DNA of 44,787 nucleotides from assembly GCA_021846285.1 (NCBI GenBank), contig JAJZCB010000023.1:1-44787 (forward strand), in the 5' to 3' direction. Shown here one piece after another: positions 33,566 to 42,516 of the stretch. Source of the DNA: Bacillota bacterium (GTDB lineage Bacteria; Bacillota; Bacilli; Alicyclobacillales; SLC66). Position 1 is the stretch's first letter. Each line of letters starts with the position of its first letter. The notes under the pieces are model-generated. The model worked only from the letters and a program-made list of their open reading frames with translations. It was not told where the DNA came from and searched no databases. The translations under genes were made by a program, and so were the position numbers.

Positions 33566-34093
33566 TTGTCAAGGATCCGCATTCTCCCAACGGTAACCGC
33601 TCTGATCCTCACGTTCGCAGTTTTGTTCGGGGGGCTTCAGATCTATCGGACATACGAAGTCGTACAGCCGCTTGAGTCGCAACTGGCAAAGATCCCGGCG
33701 GTTCAGTCGGTTCAGGTTGCAACGGGCGCGCAATCGCCGACGGTCGTGATCGCTCTTGCTAAGGTGCCCGATTTGCAGACCACATATACTCAGATTGAAA
33801 CCGAAGTGTCAAACAGCCTTGGCGGACCGATGAACATCAATTTGAAAGATCGCCGCACACCTGCGCTTGCCTCCGCCTACGAGGCCATGCAGCCGATTCT
33901 GCGTCAAGGAATTGCGCACGGCGATTATGTGACGATGATCAGCCAACTTGAGCACGCTGCAGCCGGGAAACAGATGACCTGCGTCGTTACGATGAACAGC
34001 CAGGACATCTTTATTCAGTTGGCGCAAAAGAGCAACTATCTTTATGGCATTGTTCCCTATACGATCATGGCGTCAGGGGTGAATGGACAGTGA
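33566..34093 (+). CDS. Single-pass membrane protein of unknown function, coupled to the FtsH-like gene
   Basis: About 175 residues with one N-terminal helix (LPTVTALILTFAVLFGGLQIY, residues ~6-26) and an extracytoplasmic domain of ~145 residues. That domain seems to contain two alpha/beta units (VQSVQVATGAQSPTVVIALA, and later KQMTCVVTMNSQDIFIQLA). I do not recognise the family. TTG 33566 is preferred because AGGGAGAG lies seven bases upstream; GTG 33557 is too close to those purines. Its stop overlaps the FtsH-like start by four bases (GTGA), a sign of fixed stoichiometry. The FtsH paralog lacks the extracytoplasmic domain of normal FtsH, and this protein could supply that part in trans. That is inference. 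Confidence 0.75.
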   Translation: MSRIRILPTVTALILTFAVLFGGLQIYRTYEVVQPLESQLAKIPAVQSVQVATGAQSPTVVIALAKVPDLQTTYTQIETEVSNSLGGPMNINLKDRRTPALASAYEAMQPILRQGIAHGDYVTMISQLEHAAAGKQMTCVVTMNSQDIFIQLAQKSNYLYGIVPYTIMASGVNGQ

Positions 34094-35577
34094 GAGATTG
34101 GCTGATTGGCGCTGGCGTGGCCGTTGCCATTTTTCTGGCTTTGATTGGCATCAATGTGTTGCCGTTGCTTGTGCTGGGCGCACTCGGATTCGCTTTCTAT
34201 ACATTGATCGAACGAAGACAGGTCGCTCCGACCGGTTCCAAGGAAGCGGCGATCAGGCACTCTGTTCATTTTGACCACATTGGCGGGCAGGACCACGCAA
34301 AACGAGAATTGATGGAAGCCCTCGATTTTTTGCGTTATCGGGATAAGATACGATCGTTGGGAATCCGACCCCTCAAAGGGATTTTGCTCACTGGGCCGCC
34401 CGGAACGGGTAAAACCATGATGGCCAAAGCGGCCGCCACTTACACGGATTCTACTTTCGTGTCGGCCTCTGGCAGCGAGTTCGTCGAGATGTACGTTGGC
34501 GTTGGCGCCCAGCGGGTCCGGGAACTGTTTCGCAAGGCTCGTCAGAGCGCGCGCAAGGAAGGCAGGGACAACGCCATTGTATTCATCGATGAGATCGACG
34601 TTGTGGGTGGGAAGCGGGGTGCGCACAGCCATCAGGAGTATGATCAGACGCTGAATCAGTTGCTGACTGAAATGGATGGCATGCAAACCACACAGACTCC
34701 CATGGTCCTTGTCATTGCCGCCACGAACAGGGCGGACATTCTCGATGGCGCGCTTTTGCGGCCAGGCCGTTTTGATCGGCAAATCAAAGTGGATTTGCCC
34801 GACAAGGAGGGCCGCTTGCATATTTTGCGGATTCAGACGAAAGACAAGCCGCTTTCTGAGGATGTAGATCTTGAACATATCGCCAGAGAAACGTTTGGGT
34901 TTTCAGGCGCTCAACTGGAGAGTTTGGCCAACGAAGCTGCGATCATCGCACTTCGCCAGAATGCGCAGCGGATCACCCAGGACTTTTTTCGCGACGCGGT
35001 GGATAAGGTGTTGATGGGGGAGAAGACAGGTCGTCTGCCAACTGTCCAGGAACTGTATCGCGTCGCGGTTCACGAACTGGGTCACGCCGTCGCCTCGGAA
35101 GTGATGCGTCCGCATTCTGTGTCGCACATCACGATTGCGCCGCGGGGCAACGCGCTGGGTTTTGTGCGGCAGATTCCTGAATCGGACGGATATCTGTACA
35201 CCAAAGAACAGTTGGATCAACAGATCGTGGTGGCCCTAGGCGGCGCCGTTACTGAGGAGTTGATTTTTAGCAACCGTTCGACAGGGGCGCAAAATGACTT
35301 TCTTCAGGCCAGTCGCATCGCCCGCACGGAAGTGATGTGCGGTCTCAGCCGCATTGGCATTGTGGCCGAGGAACATTTGCCTGAAACGATACTTGATGAA
35401 GAAGTGCGACACATTCTGGCGGCGATTGAGGGTAGAACTCGCGATGTGCTGGCGCCGTATGCGGAAGCGCTCAAGACATATGCGGATTATGTTGTGTCTC
35501 AGGAGAGCATTGATGGAGACAGTTTCCGGTCGTGGCTTTCCGAGTGCGCTGACGCCCCGCAACCAGTCGCCAATTAA
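34090..35577 (+). CDS. Short FtsH-like AAA+ zinc metalloprotease
   Basis: A 495-residue membrane protease of the FtsH family. The N-terminus holds only a hydrophobic hairpin (residues 4-39), without the usual extracytoplasmic domain, so it is about 120 residues shorter than normal FtsH. All active parts are present: GPPGTGKT at 102-109, the pore loop MYVGVGAQRV, Walker B VFIDEID with Asp167-Glu168, the second region of homology TNRADILDGALLRPGRFDRQ, and the zinc site HELGH at 328-332 with the Asp ligand in STGAQNDF. It is therefore expected to be an active ATP-dependent protease. A housekeeping ftsH normally sits by tilS and hpt, so this is probably a second copy. It replaces aspB of the B. 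subtilis order. Confidence 0.9.
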   Translation: MRDWLIGAGVAVAIFLALIGINVLPLLVLGALGFAFYTLIERRQVAPTGSKEAAIRHSVHFDHIGGQDHAKRELMEALDFLRYRDKIRSLGIRPLKGILLTGPPGTGKTMMAKAAATYTDSTFVSASGSEFVEMYVGVGAQRVRELFRKARQSARKEGRDNAIVFIDEIDVVGGKRGAHSHQEYDQTLNQLLTEMDGMQTTQTPMVLVIAATNRADILDGALLRPGRFDRQIKVDLPDKEGRLHILRIQTKDKPLSEDVDLEHIARETFGFSGAQLESLANEAAIIALRQNAQRITQDFFRDAVDKVLMGEKTGRLPTVQELYRVAVHELGHAVASEVMRPHSVSHITIAPRGNALGFVRQIPESDGYLYTKEQLDQQIVVALGGAVTEELIFSNRSTGAQNDFLQASRIARTEVMCGLSRIGIVAEEHLPETILDEEVRHILAAIEGRTRDVLAPYAEALKTYADYVVSQESIDGDSFRSWLSECADAPQPVAN

Positions 35578-35615
35578 ACCCGCCTGCCGTTTGTCAGCAT
35601 CAGCAGCAGGATGAA

Positions 35616-35650
35616 AAGCCCGCTCATTGCATTGCGGGTCTTTTCTTTTT
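35616..35650 (+). terminator. Intrinsic terminator between the FtsH-like gene and asnS
   Basis: GCCCGC and GCGGGT stem with a ten-base loop, then TCTTTTCTTTTT. It ends the protease transcript. Confidence 0.75.
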
Positions 35651-35718
35651 ACAATGATGTCAGCCTTGAAACAGTACATATCTGTCGGAAAAATTTGTGT
35701 GGTTGGGGGGATTTGTTG

Positions 35719-37011
35719 TTGAAAACAGTGACTATCAGTCATCTTGGACGACATATCGGCGAAGAGGTCGCCATAGACGGGTGGCTTCACGCCAAACGAT
35801 CGTCCGGGAAAATAGTGTTTTTGCAAATGCGCGATGGAACAGGATTCGTTCAGGCCGTCATGGTGCGGTCAGATGTCTCGGACGACACGTTTACGGAAGC
35901 GTCTGCATTGACGCAGGAAAGTTCCTTGCGAATCACTGGCATCGTCAAGGCGGAGGAACGCGCGCCCTCTGGAGTGGAACTGCAGGCAATCACCCTCGAA
36001 ACTCTGCAGCTTACACACGACTATCCGATCACCCCGAAAGAGCATGGCGTCGATTTCCTGATGGATCATCGCCATCTGTGGATCCGGTCGCCGCGTCAGC
36101 GTTCCATTTTGAAGATCCGGGCAGAGATAATCCGGGCCATTCGAGCATTTTTTGACGATCGTGAGTTCACTCAGGTGGATCCTCCGATTTTGACACCGTC
36201 CGCTTGTGAAGGCACGACCAACTTATTTCATACCAAGTACTTCGACGAAGACGCATATCTGACGCAAAGCGGGCAACTGTATATGGAAGCGGCCGCCATG
36301 GCCCTCGGTCGAGTGTATTCGTTTGGCCCGACGTTTAGAGCAGAGAAATCAAAGACGCGCCGCCACCTGATCGAATTTTGGATGATTGAGCCAGAGATGG
36401 CCTTCACAACCCATGAGGAGAGTGTGGAGATTCAGGAGCAGTTGATCGTATACGTGGTTTCGCACGTTCTTCGGCACTGTGAACAGGAACTGCGTACATT
36501 GGGTCGGGATATTGACAGATTGGAGAAAGTGGTATCTCCGTTTCCGAAAATATCGTATGATGAAGCGATTGCATTTTTGCAGAAAAATGGGCATGAGATC
36601 ACCTGGGGAGATGACTTTGGCGCGCCGCACGAAACCGAAATAGCCGCCCAGTATGAGCAGCCCGTGTTTGTGGAACGGTATCCCACATCGCTGAAAGCCT
36701 TTTACATGAAACCCGATCCCATGCGCCCCGAGGTTGTGTTATGCGCAGACCTGCTCGCGCCGGAGGGGTATGGCGAGATTATCGGCGGTTCCCAGCGGAT
36801 CGACGACGCCGATCTGCTCTTTCAGCGCTTCGAGGAGCATCAACTCCCCGCGGACGCCTATTCCTGGTATCTGGACCTGCGCCAATATGGATCGGTTCCG
36901 CACTCCGGCTTTGGACTCGGACTGGAGAGAACCGTCGCCTGGATTTGCGGACTGGAGCACGTGCGAGAAACCATACCGTTTCCCCGTCTGCTGTATCGTC
37001 TGTACCCGTAA
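35719..37011 (+). CDS. asnS: Asparaginyl-tRNA synthetase
   Basis: AsnRS charges tRNA-Asn. The 430-residue class IIb enzyme begins with an anticodon-binding OB fold ([21 protein letters not shown]). Motif 1 and its neighbours follow ([18 protein letters not shown]), then TYLF-type substrate contacts ([16 protein letters not shown]), motif 2 ([21 protein letters not shown]) and the motif 3 region [28 protein letters not shown] 35719 is the likely start: GGGGGG lies eight bases upstream, and two further TTG codons adjoin. The frame extends into the terminator, which is not coding. No T-box is seen in the short leader. Confidence 0.93.
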   Translation: MKTVTISHLGRHIGEEVAIDGWLHAKRSSGKIVFLQMRDGTGFVQAVMVRSDVSDDTFTEASALTQESSLRITGIVKAEERAPSGVELQAITLETLQLTHDYPITPKEHGVDFLMDHRHLWIRSPRQRSILKIRAEIIRAIRAFFDDREFTQVDPPILTPSACEGTTNLFHTKYFDEDAYLTQSGQLYMEAAAMALGRVYSFGPTFRAEKSKTRRHLIEFWMIEPEMAFTTHEESVEIQEQLIVYVVSHVLRHCEQELRTLGRDIDRLEKVVSPFPKISYDEAIAFLQKNGHEITWGDDFGAPHETEIAAQYEQPVFVERYPTSLKAFYMKPDPMRPEVVLCADLLAPEGYGEIIGGSQRIDDADLLFQRFEEHQLPADAYSWYLDLRQYGSVPHSGFGLGLERTVAWICGLEHVRETIPFPRLLYRLYP

Positions 37012-37033
37012 GGAACTGGCGCGACACCTGTCA

Positions 37034-37061
37034 GGTTGTCCGCATTAGCGGGCAACCTTTT
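37034..37061 (+). terminator. Intrinsic terminator of asnS
   Basis: GGTTGTCCGC and GCGGGCAACC form a ten-base-pair stem (one G-U) around ATTA, followed by TTTT. Confidence 0.75.
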
Positions 37062-37097
37062 ATATGTTTCGGAACTCTATTCGGTCGGATAGGAGAA

Positions 37098-37106
37098 TGA
37101 TATACT
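37098..37106 (+). promoter_or_regulatory. Extended -10 promoter of dnaD
   Basis: TGATATACT, identical to the element at 33488-33496, 20 bases before the TTG start; no clear -35. Confidence 0.45.
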
Positions 37107-37125
37107 GATAGAGGAGGTGGATGGT

Positions 37126-37890
37126 TTGGGCAAGCGGTTACTGGATCACGCGATCGACGCCATTGAGCAGAGTTATGTAACTTTCCCATATATACTCCTT
37201 ACAAAGTATCGGTCCATAGGACTTACGGATCAGGAAGCGATGGTCGTCTTCCAGGCGGCCGCCTATCAGCAGATTGAACACTCCTTTCCCAGCCTGGATG
37301 AACTGGTCTCGCGCATGAGCATCTCCAAAGATCAGATCGCGGCCATATTGCAGAGCCTTTTGGGACAGGGCCTGCTCGTTCACACCAATCATAGACTGAG
37401 CCTTCGACCGCTGTTTGAGCGCATGATCGGAGTGCAATCCAATCAGAGCGTCGCACTGTCTGTATTCACGCGGTTTGAAGAGGAATTTGGGCGACTGCTG
37501 TCACCGCTCGAATATGAACAGGTGATCCATTGGATCGATGAAGATGGATACACAGAGTGGCTCATTGTGGAGGCGCTCCGCGAGTCTGTGTTGGCGGGAG
37601 TGTATAATTTCCGCTATGTCGATACGATCCTGCGCGAATGGGAACGTTCCAACGTCAAAACCGAACAGCAACTCACAGAGCACCGCAAGCGTCACCGGGT
37701 CACGCAACGAGGCGACAAGGCGCCCGGCCCGAACAAGTCTTCGGGCAGCCGCCAAGGTGCGCCGCGACCTGACAGACAGGCAGCGGACGAACGCATTGTG
37801 CCCGCCGTACAACCTGGCAAGTATGAACGTTTTTATCAGGTGTACAAGGGAACTTCGGCTCCGTCTGCTTCCCCGGAAGCAAAGCCTTAA
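37126..37890 (+). CDS. dnaD: DNA replication initiation protein DnaD
   Basis: DnaD helps load the replicative helicase at oriC and at stalled forks. The 254-residue protein has the N-terminal winged-helix oligomerisation domain (PYILLTKYRSIGLTDQEAMVV, residues ~20-100). The C-terminal DnaD domain follows (FEEEFGRLLSPLEYEQVIHWI, then EALRESVLAGVYNFRYVDTILREWE). The Pro/Arg-rich tail from about residue 195 is longer than in B. subtilis. TTG 37126 is preferred: AGGAGGT lies seven bases upstream and GTG 37117 would lie inside that site. B. subtilis has nth next; here coaA follows. Confidence 0.92.
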   Translation: MGKRLLDHAIDAIEQSYVTFPYILLTKYRSIGLTDQEAMVVFQAAAYQQIEHSFPSLDELVSRMSISKDQIAAILQSLLGQGLLVHTNHRLSLRPLFERMIGVQSNQSVALSVFTRFEEEFGRLLSPLEYEQVIHWIDEDGYTEWLIVEALRESVLAGVYNFRYVDTILREWERSNVKTEQQLTEHRKRHRVTQRGDKAPGPNKSSGSRQGAPRPDRQAADERIVPAVQPGKYERFYQVYKGTSAPSASPEAKP

Positions 37891-37914
37891 TCTACGACCG
37901 CGAGGAGTCATTCA

Positions 37915-38868
37915 GTGAACCAGGCAAAATCCGCGACGTACTCGCCATATGTGATTATGAATCGAGAAGAGTGGGCAGAGTTGCGCCTTTCCACGCCTTT
38001 GCCGTTATCAGAAGAGGAATTGGACCAGCTCCGTGGGCTCAATGACGAGGTCTCCCTCGTGGAAGTGTCCCAGATCTATCTTCCTCTGTCACGTCTTCTA
38101 AACTTGTATGTCTCGGGAACGCAGAACCTTCAAGAGATTACTCATACATTTCTGGGCGGCGCATCGGTCAGTGTGCCTTACATCATCGGCTTGGCCGGCA
38201 GTGTTGCAGTAGGGAAGAGCACGACTGCGCGCATCATTCAGGCCCTTCTGGCGCGCTGGCCCAACCACCCTCGCGTCGAGTTGGTAACCACCGATGGGTT
38301 TCTTTTTCCCAATGCGATACTGGAAGCGCGCCATCTTCTGCATCGTAAGGGATTCCCGGAGAGTTATGATGTTCGTCGTCTCATTCGATTTCTGGCCGAC
38401 TTGAAGTCTGGCCGCGAGTATGTCACAGCGCCTCTTTATTCCCACCTGTTATACGATATCGTACCGAATCAGGCGCAGGAAGTGCATCGTCCAGACATCG
38501 TGATCGTCGAAGGTCTCAATGTGCTTCAGGCGTCAACACGGGGAGACAGAACAGGCGCCCAGGTCACCGTGTCGGATTTCTTTGACTTCTCCATTTACGT
38601 CGATGCGGATGCCAGTCATATCGAGAGATGGTATATTGATCGTTTTCACATGTTGCGACGTACGGCGTTTCGGAATCCCGATTCCTACTTTCGGCGATTC
38701 GCCCAATTGACAGATGAAGAGGCGGAGCAGACGGCCGCCCAACTGTGGCGGGAGATTAACCTGATCAACTTGAAGAACAACATATTACCAACGCGGGAAC
38801 GAGCCAGGCTGATCCTTGAAAAAGGGTTTGATCATGCGGTCAGCCGCGTGCGGCTCCGACGTTTATAG
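37915..38868 (+). CDS. coaA: Type I pantothenate kinase
   Basis: CoaA phosphorylates pantothenate, the first and usually feedback-controlled step to coenzyme A. The 317-residue protein has the P-loop [15 protein letters not shown] near residue 92, [10 protein letters not shown], the [16 protein letters not shown] block, VEGLNVLQ and [17 protein letters not shown] near the end. GTG start with CGAGGAG upstream. It lies 24 bases after dnaD, so probably cotranscribed. Together with panB and panC the window carries much of the pathway. Confidence 0.95.
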   Translation: MNQAKSATYSPYVIMNREEWAELRLSTPLPLSEEELDQLRGLNDEVSLVEVSQIYLPLSRLLNLYVSGTQNLQEITHTFLGGASVSVPYIIGLAGSVAVGKSTTARIIQALLARWPNHPRVELVTTDGFLFPNAILEARHLLHRKGFPESYDVRRLIRFLADLKSGREYVTAPLYSHLLYDIVPNQAQEVHRPDIVIVEGLNVLQASTRGDRTGAQVTVSDFFDFSIYVDADASHIERWYIDRFHMLRRTAFRNPDSYFRRFAQLTDEEAEQTAAQLWREINLINLKNNILPTRERARLILEKGFDHAVSRVRLRRL

Positions 38869-38953
38869 AGTGTAGGTATCGGACAGGCTGTGCTGGTGCG
38901 CCCGGGAAAAAGGACAACAGGGATTCAGCGGGATTGTGAGAGGGGATCCATGC

Positions 38954-39994
38954 GTGGGAACAGAACACCTGAGCGCGCATACGAGCATCATGACGGCTGC
39001 GCCGGAATCGCTGCAGATTGCCCTGAATGAGCTGCACAGGACAGGTGCGGGTATTGAGTGGCTCGGCGCACTCGGTCCGGGTATTGGACGCGTCCGTTCA
39101 CAAGCGGGCCATCAAGCTCTTGTTCGGCGCCTCCGGCAACATTCCCCAGTCTTTATCCGCCATATCTGTCCAGCCCAGTTGGCGGTTGCGCTTGATCACA
39201 CATCGGCTGATGTCGCCCGCTTGGCTGACGCCGCCGAAAGACTCGCTGGATTCATCGATCCAGCCGTTTCCTTTTCAGTGCAGACTCGCTCCTTATACGG
39301 CGGCAAAGATCCTTACTCAGTGTACGATCTCAATGATGCATTGGCCAAGCGCGTACAAGCAATTGGCGCCGACCTGGACGTTCGCCATCCAACCCAGGTA
39401 GTGTCTGTTGTCTGTGGCAATGACAAAGCGTTCCTGGGAGTGTCCCTTGCTGCTGACAATCTCAGCGTCTGGTCAGGCGGGGTGCACCGCTTTGCGCGGC
39501 AGGCCGAACAGATCAGCCGAGCGGAGTTCAAGTTACTGGAGGCGATCGATCTGTTTGGCATCTGCGTAAAGAGAGGCGACGCAGCGCTCGATTTGGGGGC
39601 GGCGCCAGGCGGATGGACGCGGGTTTTGAGGAGCTTGGGCGCGCACGTGACGGCCGTGGATCCGGCGGAACTGGCGCCGTCGCTGCAGTCGGATGACCTG
39701 GTGTTGCACCATCGCGAAACGGCGCAGGCCTATCTGCGCCACCCAGATACATTCGACATCATTGTCAATGACATGAAGATGGACGTTGGCGAATCAGTGG
39801 CCTTGATGAATACTGCGGCACACTCGCTGCGCCCTGGTGGAATCGGCGTCATGACGCTCAAACTGCCGGAGCGGCAACAGGAACGCCTCGCGACCCTCTC
39901 TCTGAGCAAACTTCGACATGCGTATGAGATTATAGGAGCGCGGCAACTATTTCATAATCGCAGCGAAGTGACCGTGGCTCTCAGGCCCATTTGA
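38954..39994 (+). CDS. RlmM/FtsJ-like ribose 2'-O-methyltransferase
   Basis: An AdoMet-dependent RNA methyltransferase of about 346 residues. The N-terminal half resembles a THUMP-type RNA-binding region (RVQAIGADLDVRHPTQVVSV near residue 135). The catalytic domain is FtsJ/RlmM-like: SRAEFKLLEA with Lys193, motif I DLGAAPGGWT at 213-222, NDMKMD with Asp273, LKLP with Lys303 and NRSEVTV with Glu338. This is the K-D-K-E tetrad of 2'-O-methyltransferases. In gamma-proteobacteria RlmM methylates 23S rRNA C2498; the target here is unknown. The start is uncertain: GTG 38954 follows AGGGG, GTG 38936 and ATG 38990 are possible. Confidence 0.8.
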   Translation: MGTEHLSAHTSIMTAAPESLQIALNELHRTGAGIEWLGALGPGIGRVRSQAGHQALVRRLRQHSPVFIRHICPAQLAVALDHTSADVARLADAAERLAGFIDPAVSFSVQTRSLYGGKDPYSVYDLNDALAKRVQAIGADLDVRHPTQVVSVVCGNDKAFLGVSLAADNLSVWSGGVHRFARQAEQISRAEFKLLEAIDLFGICVKRGDAALDLGAAPGGWTRVLRSLGAHVTAVDPAELAPSLQSDDLVLHHRETAQAYLRHPDTFDIIVNDMKMDVGESVALMNTAAHSLRPGGIGVMTLKLPERQQERLATLSLSKLRHAYEIIGARQLFHNRSEVTVALRPI

Positions 39995-40009
39995 GCTCTA
40001 TCTAGACGG

Positions 40010-40038
40010 AACAAGGAGACCGACCGGGTCTCCTTGTT
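40010..40038. terminator. Bidirectional intrinsic terminator
   Basis: AACAAGGAGACC and GGTCTCCTTGTT form a perfect 12-base-pair stem between convergent genes. It can serve the methyltransferase on plus and the ABC permease on minus. Confidence 0.7.
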
Positions 40039-40041
40039 TCA

Positions 40042-40782
40042 TCATTCTGGCCGCGAATCGACACGGCGCTGCACGAGCGCCGCCAGCGCGATAAAGAGCA
40101 GAGCGTAAGCCAATAGGATCGCAACGTCCGACCACTGCACAGAGCGATTGGCCAGCAGGTTCCATGCCGGTCGGGCGAAGTGATACGTGGGCATCCATCT
40201 GGCAATCTGCTGCATGGTTTTGGGCAAGACCTGTACAGGCGTCATAAGTCCTCCCAACATGGAGAACACGAGATACACGAGTGTTCCGAGCACCTGCGCC
40301 GCACTGCCAGCCATGCCGATCAGCACGCCGAGCGCCGCAAAAGGCAGCGATCCGAGCCAAAGCCAGGCCAGAATCTCCAGCCACCGAACGGGCGCTAAGT
40401 CGACATTCTGCGAAAAATGGGCGACGGCAAATATCACAATTACGATAAACAGCGACAGAGTCAACTGCGTGAACGTCTTGGCCAGCGCGTATCCGACGGA
40501 TGACAGGGGAGTCGTACGCAGGAAACGAACCCAACCGCTCTTGCGTTCTGCGGCCAGTCTGACCCCGAACGTATTGACAGAGGAACCCAGGACGCCAAAT
40601 GCGGCCATGGACACCATGAAGTACTCACCCCAAAAGGTGCCGGCAATCTTCACATCGCCGCCTTGTTGATTGATGAAGATCAGGTAAAACGCGATCGGCA
40701 TGCCGAGCGTCAATAAAAAGAATCTGCGGTCGCGGGCCGTGCGCAGCAACTCCGCCTTCCACTGTGAAAACATCGCTTTCAT
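40042..40782 (-). CDS. ABC-2 type exporter permease
   Basis: A 246-residue integral membrane protein with six expected helices, typical of ABC-2 drug or lipid exporters. The first is LTLGMPIAFYLIF; YALAKTFTQLTLSLFIVIVIF and LGTLVYLVFSMLGGLMTPVQVLP follow. The motif near MTPVQVLPKTMQQIARWMPTYHF is common in this family. Its ATG overlaps the stop of the ATPase gene (ATGA), fixing the pair as one transporter; two copies of each would form the pump. The longer open frame upstream is inside the ATPase gene. Confidence 0.88.
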   Translation of the reverse strand: MKAMFSQWKAELLRTARDRRFFLLTLGMPIAFYLIFINQQGGDVKIAGTFWGEYFMVSMAAFGVLGSSVNTFGVRLAAERKSGWVRFLRTTPLSSVGYALAKTFTQLTLSLFIVIVIFAVAHFSQNVDLAPVRWLEILAWLWLGSLPFAALGVLIGMAGSAAQVLGTLVYLVFSMLGGLMTPVQVLPKTMQQIARWMPTYHFARPAWNLLANRSVQWSDVAILLAYALLFIALAALVQRRVDSRPE

Positions 40783-41678
40783 GTATGCTCCCCCATTTCT
40801 GTGGTCAGACGGACAAACGCGTCTTCGAGACCTGCGCCAGTGACCTGAATGTCGCTGATATCCCATTCTCCCTGGATGAGACGCCGCAACACGGCGTCGG
40901 AGTCCGTGGTGCGAAGGGTAACTTTGCGACCCGCTGTGTGGACGCTCAACACATACGGCAGGCGATCCAACTGTGCAAGGTCAACTCCGGCGCCTGCGGC
41001 GAACGAAATCTGGCGGCCGCCGAATTCCATTTTAATCCGTTCGGGTGGAGCGTCTGCGACAATCGTTCCTTCGTTCATGACGATCACACGGTCTGCGACC
41101 ATATCCGCCTCCTGCAGGTCATGAGTGGTGAGAAGCAGGGTTTTTCCAGACGCAATGAACCCGCGCAACTCATCCCAGAACTGGCGTCGGGATGTGACGT
41201 CCATGCCGACCGTGGGCTCATCAAGAAAAAGCGCGTCAGGATCGCCGGCCATGGCGAGGGCGAACTGCAGGCGCCTCATTTTCCCGCCAGACAGTCGATT
41301 CGCCATCGTGCGCGCGTCATCTTTCAGGCCGGCTGCTGACAACAATCGCTCAGTGGGCAGGGGAGCAGGGTAAAATCCACGAAACAGGTTGATCGTTTCA
41401 GCCACTGTCAACCGATCTGGCACGCTGACGCTCTGTAACATGACTCCCAAGCGAACATGCTGGCGCGGTGAACCGGGATCGCCTCCAAACAGCCTGACCT
41501 GCCCGCGAGTGGGGCGCAAGAGACCCAGCATCATGGCGATGCTGGTGGTCTTTCCGGCGCCGTTTGGTCCGAGCAGGGCGACAGCGCTTCCTCTGGCGAT
41601 GGCAAGCGACACGCTTCGCACGGCTTGCTTGCGCCCGAATTCTTTCGCGACGTCGATCATCTCCACTATGGCGTCCAC
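40779..41678 (-). CDS. ABC exporter ATP-binding protein
   Basis: A 299-residue ATPase of the drug/antibiotic exporter class. Walker A is LLGPNGAGKTTS at about residue 36. The Q-loop region is LGVMLQSVSVPDRLTV, the signature NRLSGGKMRRLQFALAM, Walker B ALFLDEPTVGMDV, and the H-loop TTHDLQEAD. The C-terminal ~80 residues are the extension typical of these exporters. GTG start behind GAGGAG. It is downstream of the two-component genes on the same strand, an arrangement known from DesKR/YvfTU- and LnrJKLMN-type antibiotic and lipid-stress modules. Confidence 0.9.
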   Translation of the reverse strand: MDAIVEMIDVAKEFGRKQAVRSVSLAIARGSAVALLGPNGAGKTTSIAMMLGLLRPTRGQVRLFGGDPGSPRQHVRLGVMLQSVSVPDRLTVAETINLFRGFYPAPLPTERLLSAAGLKDDARTMANRLSGGKMRRLQFALAMAGDPDALFLDEPTVGMDVTSRRQFWDELRGFIASGKTLLLTTHDLQEADMVADRVIVMNEGTIVADAPPERIKMEFGGRQISFAAGAGVDLAQLDRLPYVLSVHTAGRKVTLRTTDSDAVLRRLIQGEWDISDIQVTGAGLEDAFVRLTTEMGEHT

Positions 41679-41762
41679 AAGTCAGCTCCTCTCAGAGTTG
41701 TATAATTTCTGCATGGATCCATTGTATCTCTGCAAAGGGAACTGAGCGTCTATCCACAAGGG

Positions 41763-41787
41763 GATATTGAGACAATGCGTCTCTATC
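41763..41787. promoter_or_regulatory. Candidate response-regulator operator
   Basis: GAGAC, five bases, GTCTC, flanked by GATA and TATC, in the gap between the response regulator and the ABC genes. A second dyad TATCC-GGATA lies at 41751-41766. NarL-type regulators bind such dyads, but this is pattern only. Confidence 0.4.
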
Positions 41788-41811
41788 CGCAGATATATGA
41801 CAACAGGGGAT

Positions 41812-42516
41812 CTAGTCAACCAGACGGTTGCGGATTGCAAAAACGACGGCCTGAGTTCGATCCTCGGCTCTCAGTTTCTGCAATATATTGTGCACATGGG
41901 TCTTGACGGTGCCCTCGGTCACAAAGAGCTGCGCTGCAATCTCTGAATTCCGTTTACCGTAAGCCATGTGTTGCAACACATCGAGTTCGCGTTCCGTAAG
42001 CGATTCCCCCAGCGCCTCGTTCGCCTCGGCCGGTGGTGACGGAAGCTCTGACGATGTTCGTCGATCCGCAAGGGGAAACTGGTGAGCTATAGCCTGAGCC
42101 AGTACACGAGACGCGGCGCTGGTGCGGTAAATGGCTTCTCCTCGCTGCGCAGCCCGGATCGCATCCAACAGATCATGGGTGTCGGCGTCTTTAAGAAGAT
42201 AACCGACTGCGCCGGCGCGCATGCCGTCAAATACGTACTCGTCCACGTCAAATGTCGTGAGAAGCACAATTTTAGCGTTCGGACAGCATTTCAAAATGGC
42301 CTGAGTTGCTTCAATACCGGTCCGTCCAGGCATGCGGATGTCCATGAGAATGACGTCAGGTCGACAGGCAGCGGCCGTCATGATCGCTTCGTCGCCGTTT
42401 CCGGCTTCACCGACGACAAGCAGATCCTCCTGCGTGTTTACAATGTAACTGAGCCCGTGACGGATCATGGTCTGATCATCTGCCAGCATGACGCGAATTC
42501 GTTCCGACTCTTTCAA
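41812..42516 (-). CDS. NarL/DesR-type response regulator
   Basis: A 234-residue regulator. The receiver domain (residues 8-125) has the acidic pair ADDQ, the phosphoacceptor Asp59 in VILMDIRMPGRTG, and the Thr/Lys switch residues in LLTTFD and YLLKDAD. The C-terminal LuxR-type helix-turn-helix (LTERELDVLQHMAYGKRNSEIA, then VTEGTVKTHVHNILQKL) binds DNA. The TTG start overlaps the kinase stop (TTGA) with AAGGAGG upstream. It is expected to act on the exporter genes and their own promoter. Confidence 0.92.
   Translation of the reverse strand: MKESERIRVMLADDQTMIRHGLSYIVNTQEDLLVVGEAGNGDEAIMTAAACRPDVILMDIRMPGRTGIEATQAILKCCPNAKIVLLTTFDVDEYVFDGMRAGAVGYLLKDADTHDLLDAIRAAQRGEAIYRTSAASRVLAQAIAHQFPLADRRTSSELPSPPAEANEALGESLTERELDVLQHMAYGKRNSEIAAQLFVTEGTVKTHVHNILQKLRAEDRTQAVVFAIRNRLVD

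Noticed and set aside
35651-35718. T-box for asnS
   Set aside because: Fewer than 70 bases lie between the upstream terminator and the start codon; no T-box elements.
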